From Polyodon spathula (Eukaryota; Chordata; Actinopteri; Acipenseriformes; Polyodontidae): a stretch of DNA of 64,000 nt. Below are positions 44,137 to 56,995 of the stretch, piece after piece; position 1 is the first letter of the stretch; each line of letters starts with the position of its first letter. The stretch spans positions 10,806,298 through 10,870,297 of the forward strand of contig NC_054558.1 in NCBI RefSeq assembly GCF_017654505.1, given 5' to 3'. The notes beneath the pieces are model-generated. The model saw nothing but the letters and a program-made list of their open reading frames with translations. It was not told the origin of the DNA and made no database searches. A program made the position numbers and the translations under genes.

Positions 44137-45666
44137 CAGTGGCTCTCAAAAGTATTCACCCCCCTTGGACTTTTCCACATAGTGTGTTACAACATGGAAT
44201 CAAAATGATTTAATTAGGAGTTTTTGCCACTGATCAACACAAAAAAAATCCATAATGTCAAAGTGAAAAATTGTTGTTCTAAATTAATTACAAATATAAA
44301 ACAGAAAATAATTGATTGGATAAGTTTTCACTGCCTTTGCTATGACATACCTAAATAAGTGTCTATAGTCTATATAAGTTTAGAAGTCACATAATTAGTT
44401 GAATGGAGTCCACCTGTGTGCAATTAAGGCTTTTCAAATGATTTCAGGTTAAATATATCTGTCTCTGGGAGGTCCCACAGTTGGTTAGTACATTTCCTAA
44501 CAAAAACTACATCATGAAGACGAAGGAACATTCAAAGCAAATCCGGAATAAGGTTCTTCAAAAGCACCAATCAGGGATAGGATATAAGAACATTTCCAAA
44601 GCACTAAATATCCCCTGGAGCACAGTAAAGTCCATTATTAAGAAATGGAGAGAATATGGCACAACTGTAAATCTGTCTAGAACAGGCCGTCCACAAAAAC
44701 TGAATATCCGGGCGAGAAGGGCACTAGTCAGAGAGGCCACCATGAGGCCTATGGCAACTCTAAAGGAGTTACAGTCTTCCACGGCTGAGCTGGGAGACAC
44801 TGCATATGGCAACAATAGCGGGGGTGCTTCACAAAACTAGCCTTTATGGAAGAATGGCAAAAAGAAAGCCATTGTTGAAAAAACTTACACTAAATCTTGG
44901 CTGTAGTTTACCAGAAGGCATGTGGGAGACTCTAAGACCAAGTGGAAGATTCTATGGTCTGATAAGACCAAAATAGAGTTTTTTGGCCTCAATGCTATGA
45001 GCTATGTTTGGCATAAGCTAACACCACATATCATTCTGAGAACAGCATCCCTACCGTAAAGCATGGTGGTGGCAGCATCATGCTATGGGGATGCTTCTCT
45101 GCGTCAGGGCTTGGTAAGCTCGTGTAGAGGGAAAAATGTTAAAATGGCAGGACAATGACCCCAAACATACAGCCAAAGCCACACTGGAGTGGCTTAAAAA
45201 CAAAAAGGTCAATATCCTAGAGTAGCCCAGGGAAAGCCCAGACCTCAATCCAATTGAGAATATGTGGAAAGAGTTGAAAATTGCTGTTCACCAAAGGTCC
45301 CCATCCAACTTGACGGAGCTTGAGCAATTTTGCAAAAAAGAATGGGCAAAAATTGTAGTGTCCAGATGTGCAAAGCTGGTAGAGACTTATTCAAATAGAC
45401 TCATGGTTGTAATTGCTGCCAAAGGTGCCTCTACCAAATATTGACTCAAGGGGGTGAATACTTATGCAATCAATTATTTTCTGTTTTGTATTTATTATTA
45501 ATTTAGAACAATTTGTAGATTTTATTTTTCACTTTGACATTATGGACTTTTTTGTGTTGATCAGTGGCAAAAACTCATAAACTAATTAAATCCATTCTGA
45601 TTCCATGTTGTAAGACAATAAAATGTAGAAAAGTCCAAGGGGGGTGAATACTTTTGAGAGCCACTG
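44137..45666 (+). mobile_element. Tc1-like transposon, full length, inactive
   Basis: 1,530 bp with inverted repeats of about 200 bp (CAGTGGCTCTCAAAAGTATT on the left, mirrored at 45,645-45,666) in TA-rich flanks. Transposase pieces on the plus strand: an N-terminal helix-turn-helix region from MKTKEHSKQIRNK to STVKSIIKKWREYGTTVN (44,514-44,840, frame lost after), ILWSDKTKIEFFG (first catalytic Asp), the QDNDP region (second Asp) and [11 protein letters not shown] (Glu) to the C-terminus ending KGASTKY at 45,441. Stops and frameshifts inactivate it. It lies in the receptor gene intron on the opposite strand to that gene. Confidence 0.9.
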
Positions 45667-45970
45667 TATATACAACGTTACATTTAGAGTTGCCTTCTGG
45701 CCCAAGCCTGTGTCATAGTAAACTTGTAAGTTCTGATTGTTGAATGAAACAGGAAGAGGTTTTTGGCAGTGGAAAAAACACAAACATAGAGACTGTGGGC
45801 TTCTATAGCCCCTTTCACACATTACATGCAGACTGTGGGCTTCTATAGCCCCTTTCAGACAAACATGCACTGTGAGGATCTATAGCTCCTTTCACACATT
45901 ACATGGCAGTGTACCAGCAATAGGGAAATGAATAATATACATTGAGTATCTATACATGAAAGATTTGTAC

Positions 45971-46309
45971 CTTCAACAATCTTCACTTTTATTGTGCACA
46001 TAATATCAGCGAAAGGTTTTTCTATCCCACACCAGTACGTTCCTGCATCTTCCAAATTAAGTTGTTTCATTTCGATTAATAAGAGGCCCCTTCTGTTATC
46101 CCAGATTGAAATTCTTCCATTGTAATTTGTTTTTACATAACCTTCTGTGTCGATTAAAGTGTCACACCAGTTTCCGGATTCTCCGTGACACCAGTATTTC
46201 TTGAAGAACACAAATTTTCCTCGGTCATAACGACACACAATTGTGAGGCTCCCACCCACTGTGCCAATCTCTTCTGTTTTATCAGCCTGGAGATGAAGGG
46301 AAACTGAAA
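45971..46309 (-). CDS. CD300/pIgR-like receptor, exon 2 (Ig V domain)
   Basis: 339 bp between acceptor CCTGCAG and donor GTACAA; phase 1 on both sides. Numbering from the signal peptide, canonical cysteines are C37 and C105 (DAGTYWCGIE). A second pair, C52 (KYWC) and C60 (NWCDTL), is the extra disulfide of CD300, TREM and pIgR-type V domains. RISIWD and MKQLNLEDAGTYWC are the usual late-strand blocks. C116 is an additional cysteine. This pattern supports the CD300/pIgR-like class rather than an antibody or T-cell receptor V domain. Ligand unknown. Confidence 0.85.
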
Positions 46310-47022
46310 CTGCAGGGATGCATTTATTATTCAACAAAAGTACACTAGCAGGTAGAAAGATGATCTCGACATACCCTAAACGATCCCTTTTCTGACAAAA
46401 CACGCATTTGTTTGGGGATCCATTTATAAACATGTTAACTTGTTAAAGTTATTGCCAAAAAGTGTAGTATAATATCATTTCATCACACAGTAATAGGTTA
46501 GTAAAATGGGTTTGGGTTGGGTTAGCGTTATTATAATATATTTTTTATCACACAGTACTAGTTTATTAAAATGTTTTTTGGTCGTTTTGTTTTTTGCCTT
46601 AGTAGTTTTGGTAAGACTTTTTGGAATATGTTATTTGCATCAATAATGCAAAAAATGTAAGAAAACTAAGAGATTCAATGAAAAACATTTGACTAGAATT
46701 GAAAAATTCATTTAGTTTCTTTTTCATAAAAAAATGGACTATTTGTTTTTATAACATACTTTAATACATCTTTTTATAGATGCATTATTACAATTGTATA
46801 ACTGATCCCTGTTACCGCTGGGTTATTGGACACTCCTCATGCATCAAATAACTACAGTACTACAGCGTTAGCATTCACGCTGCATACACTTTAAGAATAT
46901 GGATTTCTTACTGTAGACATTAAGAATGTAGATTTTAATGAACTTCTTTTGTGTACAAATCAATTAGTAAAAAAAAAACATTAATTGTAACCCATTGTGA
47001 GAAATAGTAAAGTGTTGCTTAC

Positions 47023-47056
47023 CTTGAGAAAACAATACCATCCAGAAGATCTTCAT
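47023..47056 (-). CDS. CD300/pIgR-like receptor, exon 1 (signal peptide)
   Basis: ATG at 47,056-47,054 encodes MKIFWMVLFSQ, a basic start followed by a hydrophobic run as in a signal peptide, and ends with a GTAAGC donor after the first base of a codon (phase 1). Joined to the next exon it continues VSVSLHLQ. This short phase-1 leader exon is the usual start of V-domain receptors. The protein would be a leukocyte surface or secreted receptor. Four exons (47,056 to 43,300) give about 272 codons before the chain is lost. Confidence 0.65.
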
Positions 47057-47374
47057 CTTAAAATAGCATCTGTTTCATTAGAAATGGAGTTTAAACATAA
47101 CACCTACAGGAAGTCATGTAAGGGCTGACCTGACTGTGGTTTGTACATGTGAACTGGGCATTTGACAGAAATGAATATACACTACAAAAAGTTTCCAACT
47201 AGAGTGCCTGTAAAGATCTGATTGACCAGAATACACAAGTCATGCATATACAGTATATGAATCTATATTTATATCTAGCCTTATACCATATTATATATAC
47301 CTTACCTAGCCTTATACAAGTTTATATACCGTAGCTAGGTTTATAAAAGTTTATCACAGTCATTTTTCATAGCA

Positions 47375-49345
47375 ACTGTGTCACCTTCTGTTTCTTTTTT
47401 CTGGTCAAAAAAGTCCCCTAGGTCGACATTGGCAATACTTTTTAGAGTTTTGAATGCTTGTATCAGATCTCCGCGTAGTCTACTTTGTTCAAGACTGAAT
47501 AGATTCAATTCTTTTAGCCTGTCTGCATATGACATACCTTTTAAACCAGGATAATTCTGGTCGCTCTTCTTGCACTCTTTCTAGAGCAGCAATATTCTTA
47601 TTCTAGCAATGTGACCAGAACCGAACACAATATTCTAGATTAGGTCTTACTAATGTATTGTACAGTTTTAACATTACTTCCCTTGATTTAAATTCAACAC
47701 TTTTTACTATATATCCGAGCATTTTGTTGGTCTTTTTTATAGCTTTCCCACATTGTCTAGATGAAGACATTTCTGAGTCAACATAAACAACAAAGTTCTT
47801 TCATAGGTTCCTTCTTCAATTTTAATATCTCTCGTGTGGTATTTATAATGGACATTTGTATTGCCTGCATGCAGTACCTTTGCTGCTGCAACGGTGTTTG
47901 CCACCTATTTTTGTGTCATCTGCAAATTTAAGTTTGCTTACTATACCAGAATCTAAGTCATTAGTAGATTAGAAAGAGCAGAGAACCTAATATTGATGCC
48001 TGTGGTACTCCACTGGTTACCTCACTCCATTCTGAGGTTTCTTCTCTAATCGGTACTTTCAGTTTTCTACATGCTAACCATCCCTAATCTACATGCATGC
48101 ATTTCTTTGAATCGCTTCAGTTTGAGAATTAATATTTCATGCAAGACTTTGTCAAAAGCTTTCTGGAAATCTAAATAAGCCAAGTCATATGCACTGGTTT
48201 GTTTATATTTAAATAAACCAGTTTCATATGCTTTGCAGTTATCCATTGTCAATATTGCATCCTCAAAAAAATTAGCAGGTTAGTTAGACACAATCTCCCT
48301 TTCCATGCTGACTGTCTCCCAGGATACTGTTACCATAGAGGTAATTTTCCATTTTGGATCTTATTATAGTTTCCATAAGTTTTCATATTAGAAGTTAGGC
48401 TTATTGGTCTGTAGTTACCTGGTTCGGTTTTGTTTCCCTTTTTGTTGATCTGTATTACATTTGCAATTTTCCAGTCTGTCGGTACAACCCCTGTCTCAAG
48501 AGACTGTTGCATGCTCTTGATTAGCGGTTTGTAGATAACTTCTTTCATTTCTTTGAGTACTATTGGGAGGATCTCATTTGGCCCAGAGGATTTGTTTAGT
48601 CCCTTTAGCACTTCTGCCTCTGTTATGCTAAATGTATTTAAAACTGAATAGGAACAGGTCGACATGTGGGGCATGTTGTCCACATCCTCCTTAGTAAAAA
48701 CTTGTGACAAGTAATCATTTAATATATTTTCATTTTTTTCTCTTCATCTGTGATTTTGCCATTTGAAACTCTTGGACATTATAGTTCCTCTTGAATGTTC
48801 TCTTGCTGTTATAATATTGGAAAAACTTTTTGGAATTGGTTTTAGCCCCCTTAGCAATGCTCATTTCGATTTCTCTCTTGGCCTTTCTAACTTCCTTTTT
48901 GACTTGCGTTTGCAGTTTCATGTACTCTTTCTGTGTACTTTGTTTTTGGTCCATTTTAAACGCTCTGTAAAGTGCCTTTTTTCTTGAATATTTTTTTTCA
49001 TTGATCTATTAAACCATTTTGGCCATTTTAGTTTGGATTTTGATTTGTCTACTTTTGGGATGTAATTGTTTTGCTCCTCTAGCACTACATTTGTTTTTTT
49101 TTAAATAGCCATCGTTCTTTCTCTGGAAATTTTCTCTATTTTATTCCAATCTACTTCTGTTAGTCTATGTTTCATTCCTTCATAGATTGCCTTCTTAAAA
49201 ATGTAATCCTTCGCTTTAGTCGTTTCTTTTGGGGTTTTAACTAGCACTTCAAATGAGACCATGTTGTTACTGGTTCTCTAACCTCTGTTTTAGTTATTCT
49301 GTGTTTGTTATTTGGAAAAACTAAATTGAGGCATGCCTCCAGTCA
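47375..49345 (-). mobile_element. CR1-like LINE, old degenerate copy
   Basis: It matches the RT half and part of the linker and endonuclease of the CR1-like ORF2, but with many stops, indels and short deletions. The frame at 48,710-48,330 keeps KSSGPNEILPIVLKEMKEVI and GNYRPISLTS, and 47,535-47,341 keeps MSYADRLKELNLFSLEQ. The 3' hairpin and tail are missing. Much older than copies 1-3, so the family has been active more than once. Confidence 0.85.
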
Positions 49346-52075
49346 GAGCATTGTGTGTTCCTGTGTGTTGTCACCAGAGGGGGGATTTTTTATTTGGAAA
49401 CAAAAAAACTTCGAAGCAACATACATGGGTTTTCCATGCGAGTTTTACACCAGACAAATGTCTTGTGTAAAATACTTTTTGGGGTTTTTACTCGAGTAAA
49501 CCGGGCTTTTCACCCGACGTCATGCAAATGAATTTAAAAGGTGGAGGTTGATATGTAAATTAGCTATGCATAAAGTACTCATGTTGTTTTTGAAGATTAA
49601 TAGTGAACTTTTGAGAAAATGTGGTTTCCCTGTGCAGAGAACTGGTACACGAGTGCATCTAAGCTACTGCAATAAAACAAAATACCTTGTGCCTAGCTGG
49701 TTAATAATGTGTTTTACTGCTCTTGCCCAAATTATTTTTCAAGCGTCATTAGTAGTGAATACTGTTTCAACTAATGTATCTCACGATTCATTCATTAAAA
49801 TAAACTTAGAGGTATAAAATGAAACTGCCTTATTAACATTCTATAACCCAGTTATTATGTATATATTATACATTTATTAAACATTAACGAGCAGCACCTT
49901 AAATTAAAGTGCTACCCCCAAAGGTCAGCCAAAAAACTAAAAATGTGACTTGGTATGGTTTAATTTTAATTAACAATCAACAAATCACTTTGTAACGCTT
50001 TTGATTTGAACCGACCCTCAGCACTTAAGGCAGACATTTCCGTTAAAGGGGAATCCTCCCTAACGGGGTTGTAGTCAGTGTGTTTATGCACACATACAAT
50101 GTGCTTCTCTGGCCATAGGGTCATTCATTACAAACTACAAACACAAATAAATCAAACGTATTTATTTATAGCCTACAATCGTACATACTAAAATACATAC
50201 AAAAGTAGAGATAAATTACAACCAATATAGATATCTGGCTTACCCCCACCCCATACAATTTTTTTTTTATTTATTTTTTTAATCTGCGCTGTCCAATTTT
50301 TACCCACATGCCAGATTATCGTAAATCATCATTGTATATGTAAAGTTATCTAAATAAATGTACATTCTGCAAGAAAAAATGCACAGTTTTAAATGAAGTT
50401 TACAAAATAGATATTCCCATTATTTTTTGTTTCATTTCCATTTGGCTGCTGCTAACAGGTGAGAGGGCCGTCTCACTGTACGCTAGTAGTTTCCATGACA
50501 GCGAATTATGCTTCCATTCATTTTTCTTGATCTCATTAACATGCATTTTCATTAATGAGTGCCCCTTTTTTAGTCATTGAGACAGGAAGTGATGTACGTG
50601 GCCTGTGACAATGAAGCTTTGCAACAAGAAATGCATTCACTAATGACCTCATCGACTCAATTTCAAAGCATTAACGGATTGATTTGAAAACCACTTGCTG
50701 TTAAAGCTCTCGTTACTATAGCATGAGTTCGACACAATAACATTGTTTTTTGAAAAACCTGCCCGTGGTCTTTCAGTGAGAATTCTTGGTACTCATTGTA
50801 AGACAAAATCCTATTTGCAGCTCTTGCAAGAACAGTCTGAGATTTGCTCAGAGAATTTGTTTTCAAAGCTTTTGTCTACGCATGAATAATCTGTTTGTGG
50901 TGCCTTACAGTTTTAGTGTATATAGTAAAGAAGGATTCACAGTTTTAAGCAGCTTTGAGGCAGTGAAATTAGTACCTGTGCATGACAACCAAAACACAGC
51001 AGTGATTGGAAACAGTGTTCAAAACACTTGTCATGAAATAACCAAGGAGGAACCTAACCTTAACGTTACCCTAATCCTAATCTCAACTCCAACATGAACC
51101 TTCACCCGCATGCTTGTAGCACTAAACACTGGTCTTTGAATGCCACTGTTTATTAATCTTCAGGTTCAGGAAGCTTTCTTTCTTCCCCAAGGTACAAAGG
51201 CTAGCTCAAAGGACATTGGCCAAGCCAGAGCATGGCATTAGGGCTAGAAATAGAAACAGCATGTGGAAAGGAAGTGCACGGAGAACTTATTTGGCAAAAA
51301 GGAAGCGCACAATCGCTTCAGTGTGTGATAACAGCCTTTGAGCTAAAAATCACAATTCAGGGCACTTCACTGGTGAAGGAAATTGACAGCAAATAGAATT
51401 AAAATGTTTTTGTATTAAAATGCAGTGTAATGCTCCAGACCATTCCGCACATGCATGTGTTTAGAAGCCCTGGTCTGGACTGGGGAGGGAATGAGGCTTC
51501 ACCAGCTTCCCTGTCAGTTGCTAGATCCTGTACCTCTCCTGGAGCAATACACTGGTAAACTGATCACACTGGTAAACTGATCACATCGGTAAACTGATCA
51601 CACTGGTAAACGCCACATAAACCAGTTTGTCTAGCAAGACAAGCTCACTGCACACTGTTTTATTCCACTCCCTAAGAGCAGCTGAAGTTTGCAATGACAC
51701 TGCAGGGAGCTTACAGCAGAAAGGTTTTAGTGTTTATAGAAAGTTAAGCGTGCCTAGTTTGAGGCATCACTGAGACAAGCAACACTCCACCAACTGTCGC
51801 CTTTATTGAAGCTGCAGGAAGTGTGCTTGCAGTCAGTGTGAGCACAGCACAAACTTCAGTTTTGAAAAGGGAAGGCTCTAGGACCCTGTTCGCATTGATA
51901 TTTTTAATCTGACCACAGAACCTGTTAGCAATGTTTCCACTTAGGCTTCGCAAGAAGCTAAAAACCACAAGCTTTTACAGACACCATGTCAGAGCTGTGC
52001 TTTAGAGGGGTCTGTTACTCATGACATGTCCAGCCTGGGCTCGGAGGCACTGCTAGCGGATATAGGTCTTCTAAC
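49346..52075. other. Intergenic and PTPN22 5' flank
   Basis: No coding feature recognised. The last few hundred bases must contain the promoter and 5' UTR of the phosphatase gene. No TATA box or CpG cluster is obvious. GGAA-type ETS-like cores occur (for example AGGAAGT at about 51,808), which is weak evidence. Confidence 0.4.
51548..51611. repeat. 17-bp tandem repeat upstream of PTPN22
   Basis: Just under four copies of CACTGGTAAACTGATCA about 465 bp before the initiator ATG. Each holds the palindrome TGATCA. Confidence 0.8.
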
Positions 52076-52165
52076 ATGGACCAAAAGGAGGTTCTGAGCA
52101 GATTCCTGGAAACAGTGCGAAGCAAAGAGGCTGATTCTAGCGAGGTCTTTGCTAATGAGTTCACA
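52076..52165 (+). CDS. ptpn22: PEST-family tyrosine phosphatase (PTPN22-like), exon 1
   Basis: Start of a cytoplasmic protein-tyrosine phosphatase that in mammals dampens antigen-receptor signalling by dephosphorylating Src-family and Syk-family kinases in lymphocytes. The exon encodes 30 residues (MDQKEVLSRFLET to FANEFT) and ends in GTGAGT, phase 0. The MDQ start, FANEF, and the RLKRQSTKYK at the head of the next exon match PTPN22 better than PTPN12 or PTPN18. Nine exons in this window give 249 codons and nearly the whole N-terminal half of the catalytic domain through the P-loop. Catalytic residues fall one position before their human PTPN22 numbers. The C-terminal PEST and proline-rich region lies beyond the window. 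Confidence 0.85.
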
Positions 52166-52863
52166 GTGAGTATATTCTGTGTTTCTGAGTTTCACTACGA
52201 CTCTTTCAGTTCTGCTGCTCAATTCAGAACAACATGGCCTAGGTTCAGTTCCAAGTGATATTTGTCAGAAGAACTTTACAACAACATTGAGCTCTGACAG
52301 ACCCCAGCACCAGATCACAGGGTTAAATGTCTCTTTGATTGTTCTAAAGAACTTGATGTATTCAACTGTGAAAAAATAAAAGCTCTGTCAATATACATTT
52401 GTGTTTGAAATTAGGGGAAGGGAGCCATAGTGTTTTCACAGTACAGCAACATATTGCATTTTTATAGTTGATGGTATTTCAGTTTAATGTTTATAACACC
52501 ATACCTTTTCACTTAACACTGTATGCTGAGGTTTTTCCAGAATTCATTTTCCAGTCTAACACCAGTGTGTTTTCAAGTCTCAAGGTTATAATTAGATAAT
52601 TAAACTGGAGCAAAGACTAGTTATGTAAATGAACTAAATGAACCAGATCCTCTATTATGATTTAATTTCCACCAGATAAAAAAAAAGCGTTGCTGAGTCC
52701 CTGGCGCTCGTTATCCCTGCTGCACTTGAGTCCAATAATGTATCTGACAAGTGGCTGGTTACAAAGTTGTAATGTTATCAAACGTGTGCTCACCTTGTCC
52801 AAAAAAATAATACAACCCTGCCATATTCCCTTTTGTAGGGAAGCAGACACTTAAGCTTTACAA

Positions 52864-54457
52864 AGATGCCTATAGGAAGTATTTACCCCCTTGGACGTTT
52901 TCACAGTTTGCTGTGTTACAACCTGAAATCTTGATGCATTTAAATGGGATTTTTTTTTCCTTTGATTAACACAGCCTACTCAACACTTTCAATGTGTGAA
53001 AAAATAGGGGGGTGAACAAATAAATCAATTAAAAATAGAAACCTGAAAAGTCTTCATTAGATAAGTATTCACCCTGTTTGCTATGACACTCCTAAATAAA
53101 CTCAGGTGCAATTAAGTGCATTCAGAATTCATACAAAAAGTTAAATGGAGTCCATCTGTGTACAATAAAAGTGGTTCACATGATTTCAGATTAAATACAC
53201 CTGTCTCTGTAAGGTCCCACAGTTGGGTAGTGCATTCAAAGCAAAGATACTACTATGAAGACCAAGGAGCTTTCAAAACAACTCCGGGATAAAGTTGTGG
53301 AAAGGCACAGATCAGGACATGGTATAAAAAGATTTTAAAGCCTTTGAATATCCCTTGGAACACAGTCAAGTCGATCATTAAGAAGTAGAAGGTATACGGC
53401 CCCACCCAGAATCTGCTTAGAGCAGGCCATCCTCCCAAACTGAGCTGCCGGGTAAGAAGAGCATTGGTCAGAGAAGCCATCAAGAGGCCAATGATAACTC
53501 TAAAAGACCTACAGCATTCCATGGCTGAGATGAGAGAAAATGTCCATGTGTCAACAATAGCTGAGGTACTCCACCAATCTGGCCTGTATGGAAGCTTGGC
53601 AAGAAGGAAGCCATTTCTGAAAAAAGGCCATGTAAAATCCTGCTTGGAATTTGCAAAAAAGGTATGTGGAAGCCTCTGTGGCAAAAGGTTCTGTGGTCCG
53701 ATGAAACAAAAATTGAACTATTTGGTCTAAATGTAAAGCATTATGTCTGGCGCAAACCCAACACAGCACATCACCCAGGTAACACCATCCCTACTGTGAA
53801 TCATGGTGGTGGCAACATCATGCTATTTTATCGGAAGGGTTGTCAGGGTAGAGGGCAAAATGGGTGGAGCTAAATCTTTGAGGAAAACCTGCTTCAGTCT
53901 GCAAAAAACCTAAGACTGGGATGGAGATTCACCTTTCAGCAGGGCAATGACCCCAAGCACAGAGCCAAAGCGACACTGGAGTAGCTTAAAACAAGAAAGT
54001 GAATGTCCTAGAGTGGCCCAGTCAAAGCTTGATCTTTAATCTGATTGAGATTCTGTGGCAAGACTTGAAGATTGCTGTCCACCAACGATCCCCATCCAAC
54101 TTGATAGCTTGAACAATTTTGCCAAGAAGAATGAACGAATATTGCACGATCCAGATGTGCAAACCTGGTAGAGACTTACCCCAAAAGACTCACAGCTGTA
54201 ATTGCTGCCAAAGGTGGTTCTACCAAGTGTCGACTCAGGGGGTTGAATACTTATCTAACCAAGACATTTCAGGTTTTTTTTTTATTTTTCATTAACTGCT
54301 GTTTTACAATAAAAATTCTCTGGCCTCTTCAAAGTGTTGAGTATGTTGTGTAAATTAAAGCGGAAAAAAATCCCATTTAAATGAATCATGATTTCAGGTT
54401 GTAACACAACCAACTGGAAAACGTCCAGGGGGGGGTGAATACTTACTATAGGTACTG
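52864..54457 (+). mobile_element. Tc1-like transposon in PTPN22 intron 1, inactive
   Basis: About 1.6 kb. The left end (CCTATAGGAAGTATTTACCC) mirrors the right end (GTGAATACTTACTATAGG), and the inverted repeats continue through TGTTACAACC/GGTTGTAACAC. Transposase pieces on the plus strand include KTKELSKQLRDKV (53,255 on), MVREAIKRPMITLKDLQ to a [13 protein letters not shown] block (53,464-53,640), [13 protein letters not shown] (first catalytic Asp) and a degraded QGNDP and C-terminus. Frames are broken several times. It is a different subfamily from the elements at 39.9 and 44.1 kb, judged by the terminal sequences. Confidence 0.85.
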
Positions 54458-55085
54458 TATGTGAGGCAAAATAAAGGAGATCCCCCCCCCCCGGTATGTA
54501 TTGGATCCTCTACACATGTGAGACCCCCCCTGGAAGTAGCAGTGAACTGCTGTTGCTGATCAAGCCCATCCTAGAGAAGGTGTGGGAGAGGAGGTGTGAA
54601 AGAGGACTTCACAATCCTTTGGACAGAGGGCCGCACTGTGTAACTTTCAATTCAGTGCCTTAAAATCAATTGCAATGTCATTGCCTACTGATTGATCAGT
54701 GTTTAAAAGTGCAGTCTAAGTGCAGCATGGTTACAGCGAGATTTCACTTCTTTTCCCATGTGATAACAGTACAAAAGCATAGTGTGTCCAAAAACCCAGC
54801 TGTCATTGTACCTGACAGCATCTTTCACGTAAGATTTGCGTCGTGCCAATGTTGTTTTAACGTGAGAAAAGGGTACACATTTTGTCATGTTTTCGTGATC
54901 ACACAGCTTTTTTGGGTCGACAGTAACATGGACTGTCGTAGACAAGTTTTTGGGTAACTTGACTTTTGGATGACGATTTATTTTTGTTATCTAAAATTAT
55001 TATGACTTTTGAAACGACTTAGTTTTTGTGTCTGAATAATTATAACTTTTTGAACGACGACTTATTTTTTGTGTCAAAATTATTA

Positions 55086-55240
55086 TAATGAAAACCTGCT
55101 GCTAAATAAAAACAGATCTAATAATACTGAAAATCTGCTGCTGAATAAAAACACAGATTTAATAATATTGAAAACCTGCTGCTGAATAAAAACACAGATC
55201 TAATAATACTGAAAACCTGCTGTTGAATAAAAACACAGAT
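55086..55240. repeat. About 41-bp tandem repeat
   Basis: Nearly four copies of a unit containing GAAAACCTGCTGCTGAATAA and ACACAGATCTAATAATA, in PTPN22 intron 1, directly followed by a purine-rich array. Confidence 0.85.
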
Positions 55241-55866
55241 GGAGGTGTGAGAGAGGAGGAGGTGTGGGAGAGGAGGAGGTGTGAGAGAGGAGGAGGTGTG
55301 GGAGAGGAGGTGGTGTGAGAGAGAGAGGAGGTGTGGGTGAGAAGAAGGTGAGGAGAAGGTGAGAGAGGAGGTGTGGGAGAGGAGGAAGTGTGAGAAGAGG
55401 AGGTGTGGGTGAGGAGAAGTGTGAGAGGTGTGTGGGAGAGGAGGTGTGGTGAGAGAGGAGGTGTGAAAGAGGACTTGTGGGAGAGGAGGAGGTGTTGGAG
55501 AGGAGGTGGGAGAGGAGGAAATGTGAGAGAGGTGTGGGAGAGGAGGAGGTGTGAGAGGAGGTTGGAGAAAGGAGGTGTTGGAAGAGGAAGTGTGAGGAGA
55601 AGGTGAGAGAGGAGGTGTGGGAGAGGAGGAGCTGTGAGAGAGGAGGAAGTGTGAGCGAGGAGGTTGGAGAGAGGAGGTGTTAGAGGAGGAAGTGTGAGAG
55701 AGTCAGTGTGGGAGATGAGGTGTAGGAGAGGAGGAGGTGTGGGAGAGAAGAAGGTGTGAGAGAGGGGTGTGTGTGGGAGAGGAGGTGTGTGAGGAGGGGG
55801 AGAGGAGGAGGTGTTGGAGAAGAGGAGGGGTGAGAGAAAAGGACGTGTGGGAGAGGAGGAGGTGTG
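55241..55866. repeat. Purine-rich GA/GT minisatellite
   Basis: About 620 bp built from GAGGTGTGGGAGAGGAG-type units of variable length. The plus strand is G, A and some T, and almost free of C. Long open frames on either strand here come from the missing CpG and stop triplets. It lies in PTPN22 intron 1, so the transcript would carry G-rich RNA. Confidence 0.93.
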
Positions 55867-56892
55867 CAGTTCATAGGTATGTATTGGAAGGACTACATGT
55901 CTGACAGAAAATGACTATGAAGAATACTGCACTAGTACCAGACTTGCTTGTCAACATTTTTACTTTCCTAAACATACTTTTCATTGTAATAAAAGGATGA
56001 TCATTTGTTATGTATAACATGTTTTGAATTATTTAATCTATCCACCTGTCTATCGGTAGTATATATACAAAATTGGGCTAACTTCATATTGCATACATGT
56101 AATTCATTTATTTTAGCATCAGAGCAATTGTAATTGCCAACAGGCAGATTTTGTCAGCACTACTCTTTGTGTGAGTCAAGGGCTTTGTTGTGCATCTACT
56201 TGTGCCACAAAGGCTACGTGGGGCAGAAAGTCATGGAAACTTCTATTGGCTCATCTGTGTTTACACTTCCTTTGATGGAAACCAAATTGAGGCAGATGAC
56301 TCTCGGTACATCTCAGTGGAGGTTTCAGCAGCAGTGAACCTGCTATCCACTCATGATCACCAGAGCTAAAGAACAAGGTGCATCAGTGGATCATGATAAA
56401 GAGGCTTTAACATTACTGATCAGCAAACTGTTTGAGAGGTTCACTGTGCAACATATGCACCAGTGGCAGTGCACTTAACAATAATAACATGTTTATAGAC
56501 TCAGAACGGATCTCTAAAGCGTTACTGTATCCGGTCACACTCCATTAATATCTATCTATACATGTTGATAAACGTGTTACAGAAATGTTTATTCATTTCA
56601 TTGTAGTTTCACTATACTGGCTGACAGTAATTTGCATGTTTCTTATCAAGTCTTAGTTGCATGTTCTATAATACTATATTTATACAGGACTGTTACTGTT
56701 GATGACATATTGCACTACTGTACTGGTTTGCAATATGGAAAGGTTTGCAAACCCTTGTTATTTTCTTGGCCACACTATTGTCATTCCTTTGGCAAATTGT
56801 ACAGCTATAGCAACAAACTTGTAATGAAGCTACTACACAACTACAGCTGTGGGGAATGGGAGTCGGTAATGCTATCGTGCTTGTTTCTGCAG

Positions 56893-56995
56893 AGACTAAA
56901 AAGACAGTCGACCAAATACAAAAATGAAAACCCCTCAAAAGCAGCAGAGAAACAGGAAAATTGCAAGAAGAATAGATACAAAGATATAGTGCCAT
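56893..56995 (+). CDS. ptpn22: PTPN22-like, exon 2
   Basis: After acceptor TTTCTGCAG. It encodes RLKRQSTKYK through KKNRYKDIVP, the KNRYKD motif that starts the PTP catalytic fold. Donor GTGAGT after the first base of a codon (phase 1). Intron 1 is 4.7 kb and holds a Tc1-like element and two tandem arrays. Confidence 0.9.

Noticed and set aside
55403..55874. Arg/Gly-rich and Pro/Leu/Ser-rich frames on opposite strands
   Set aside because: Both are translations of the purine-rich minisatellite.
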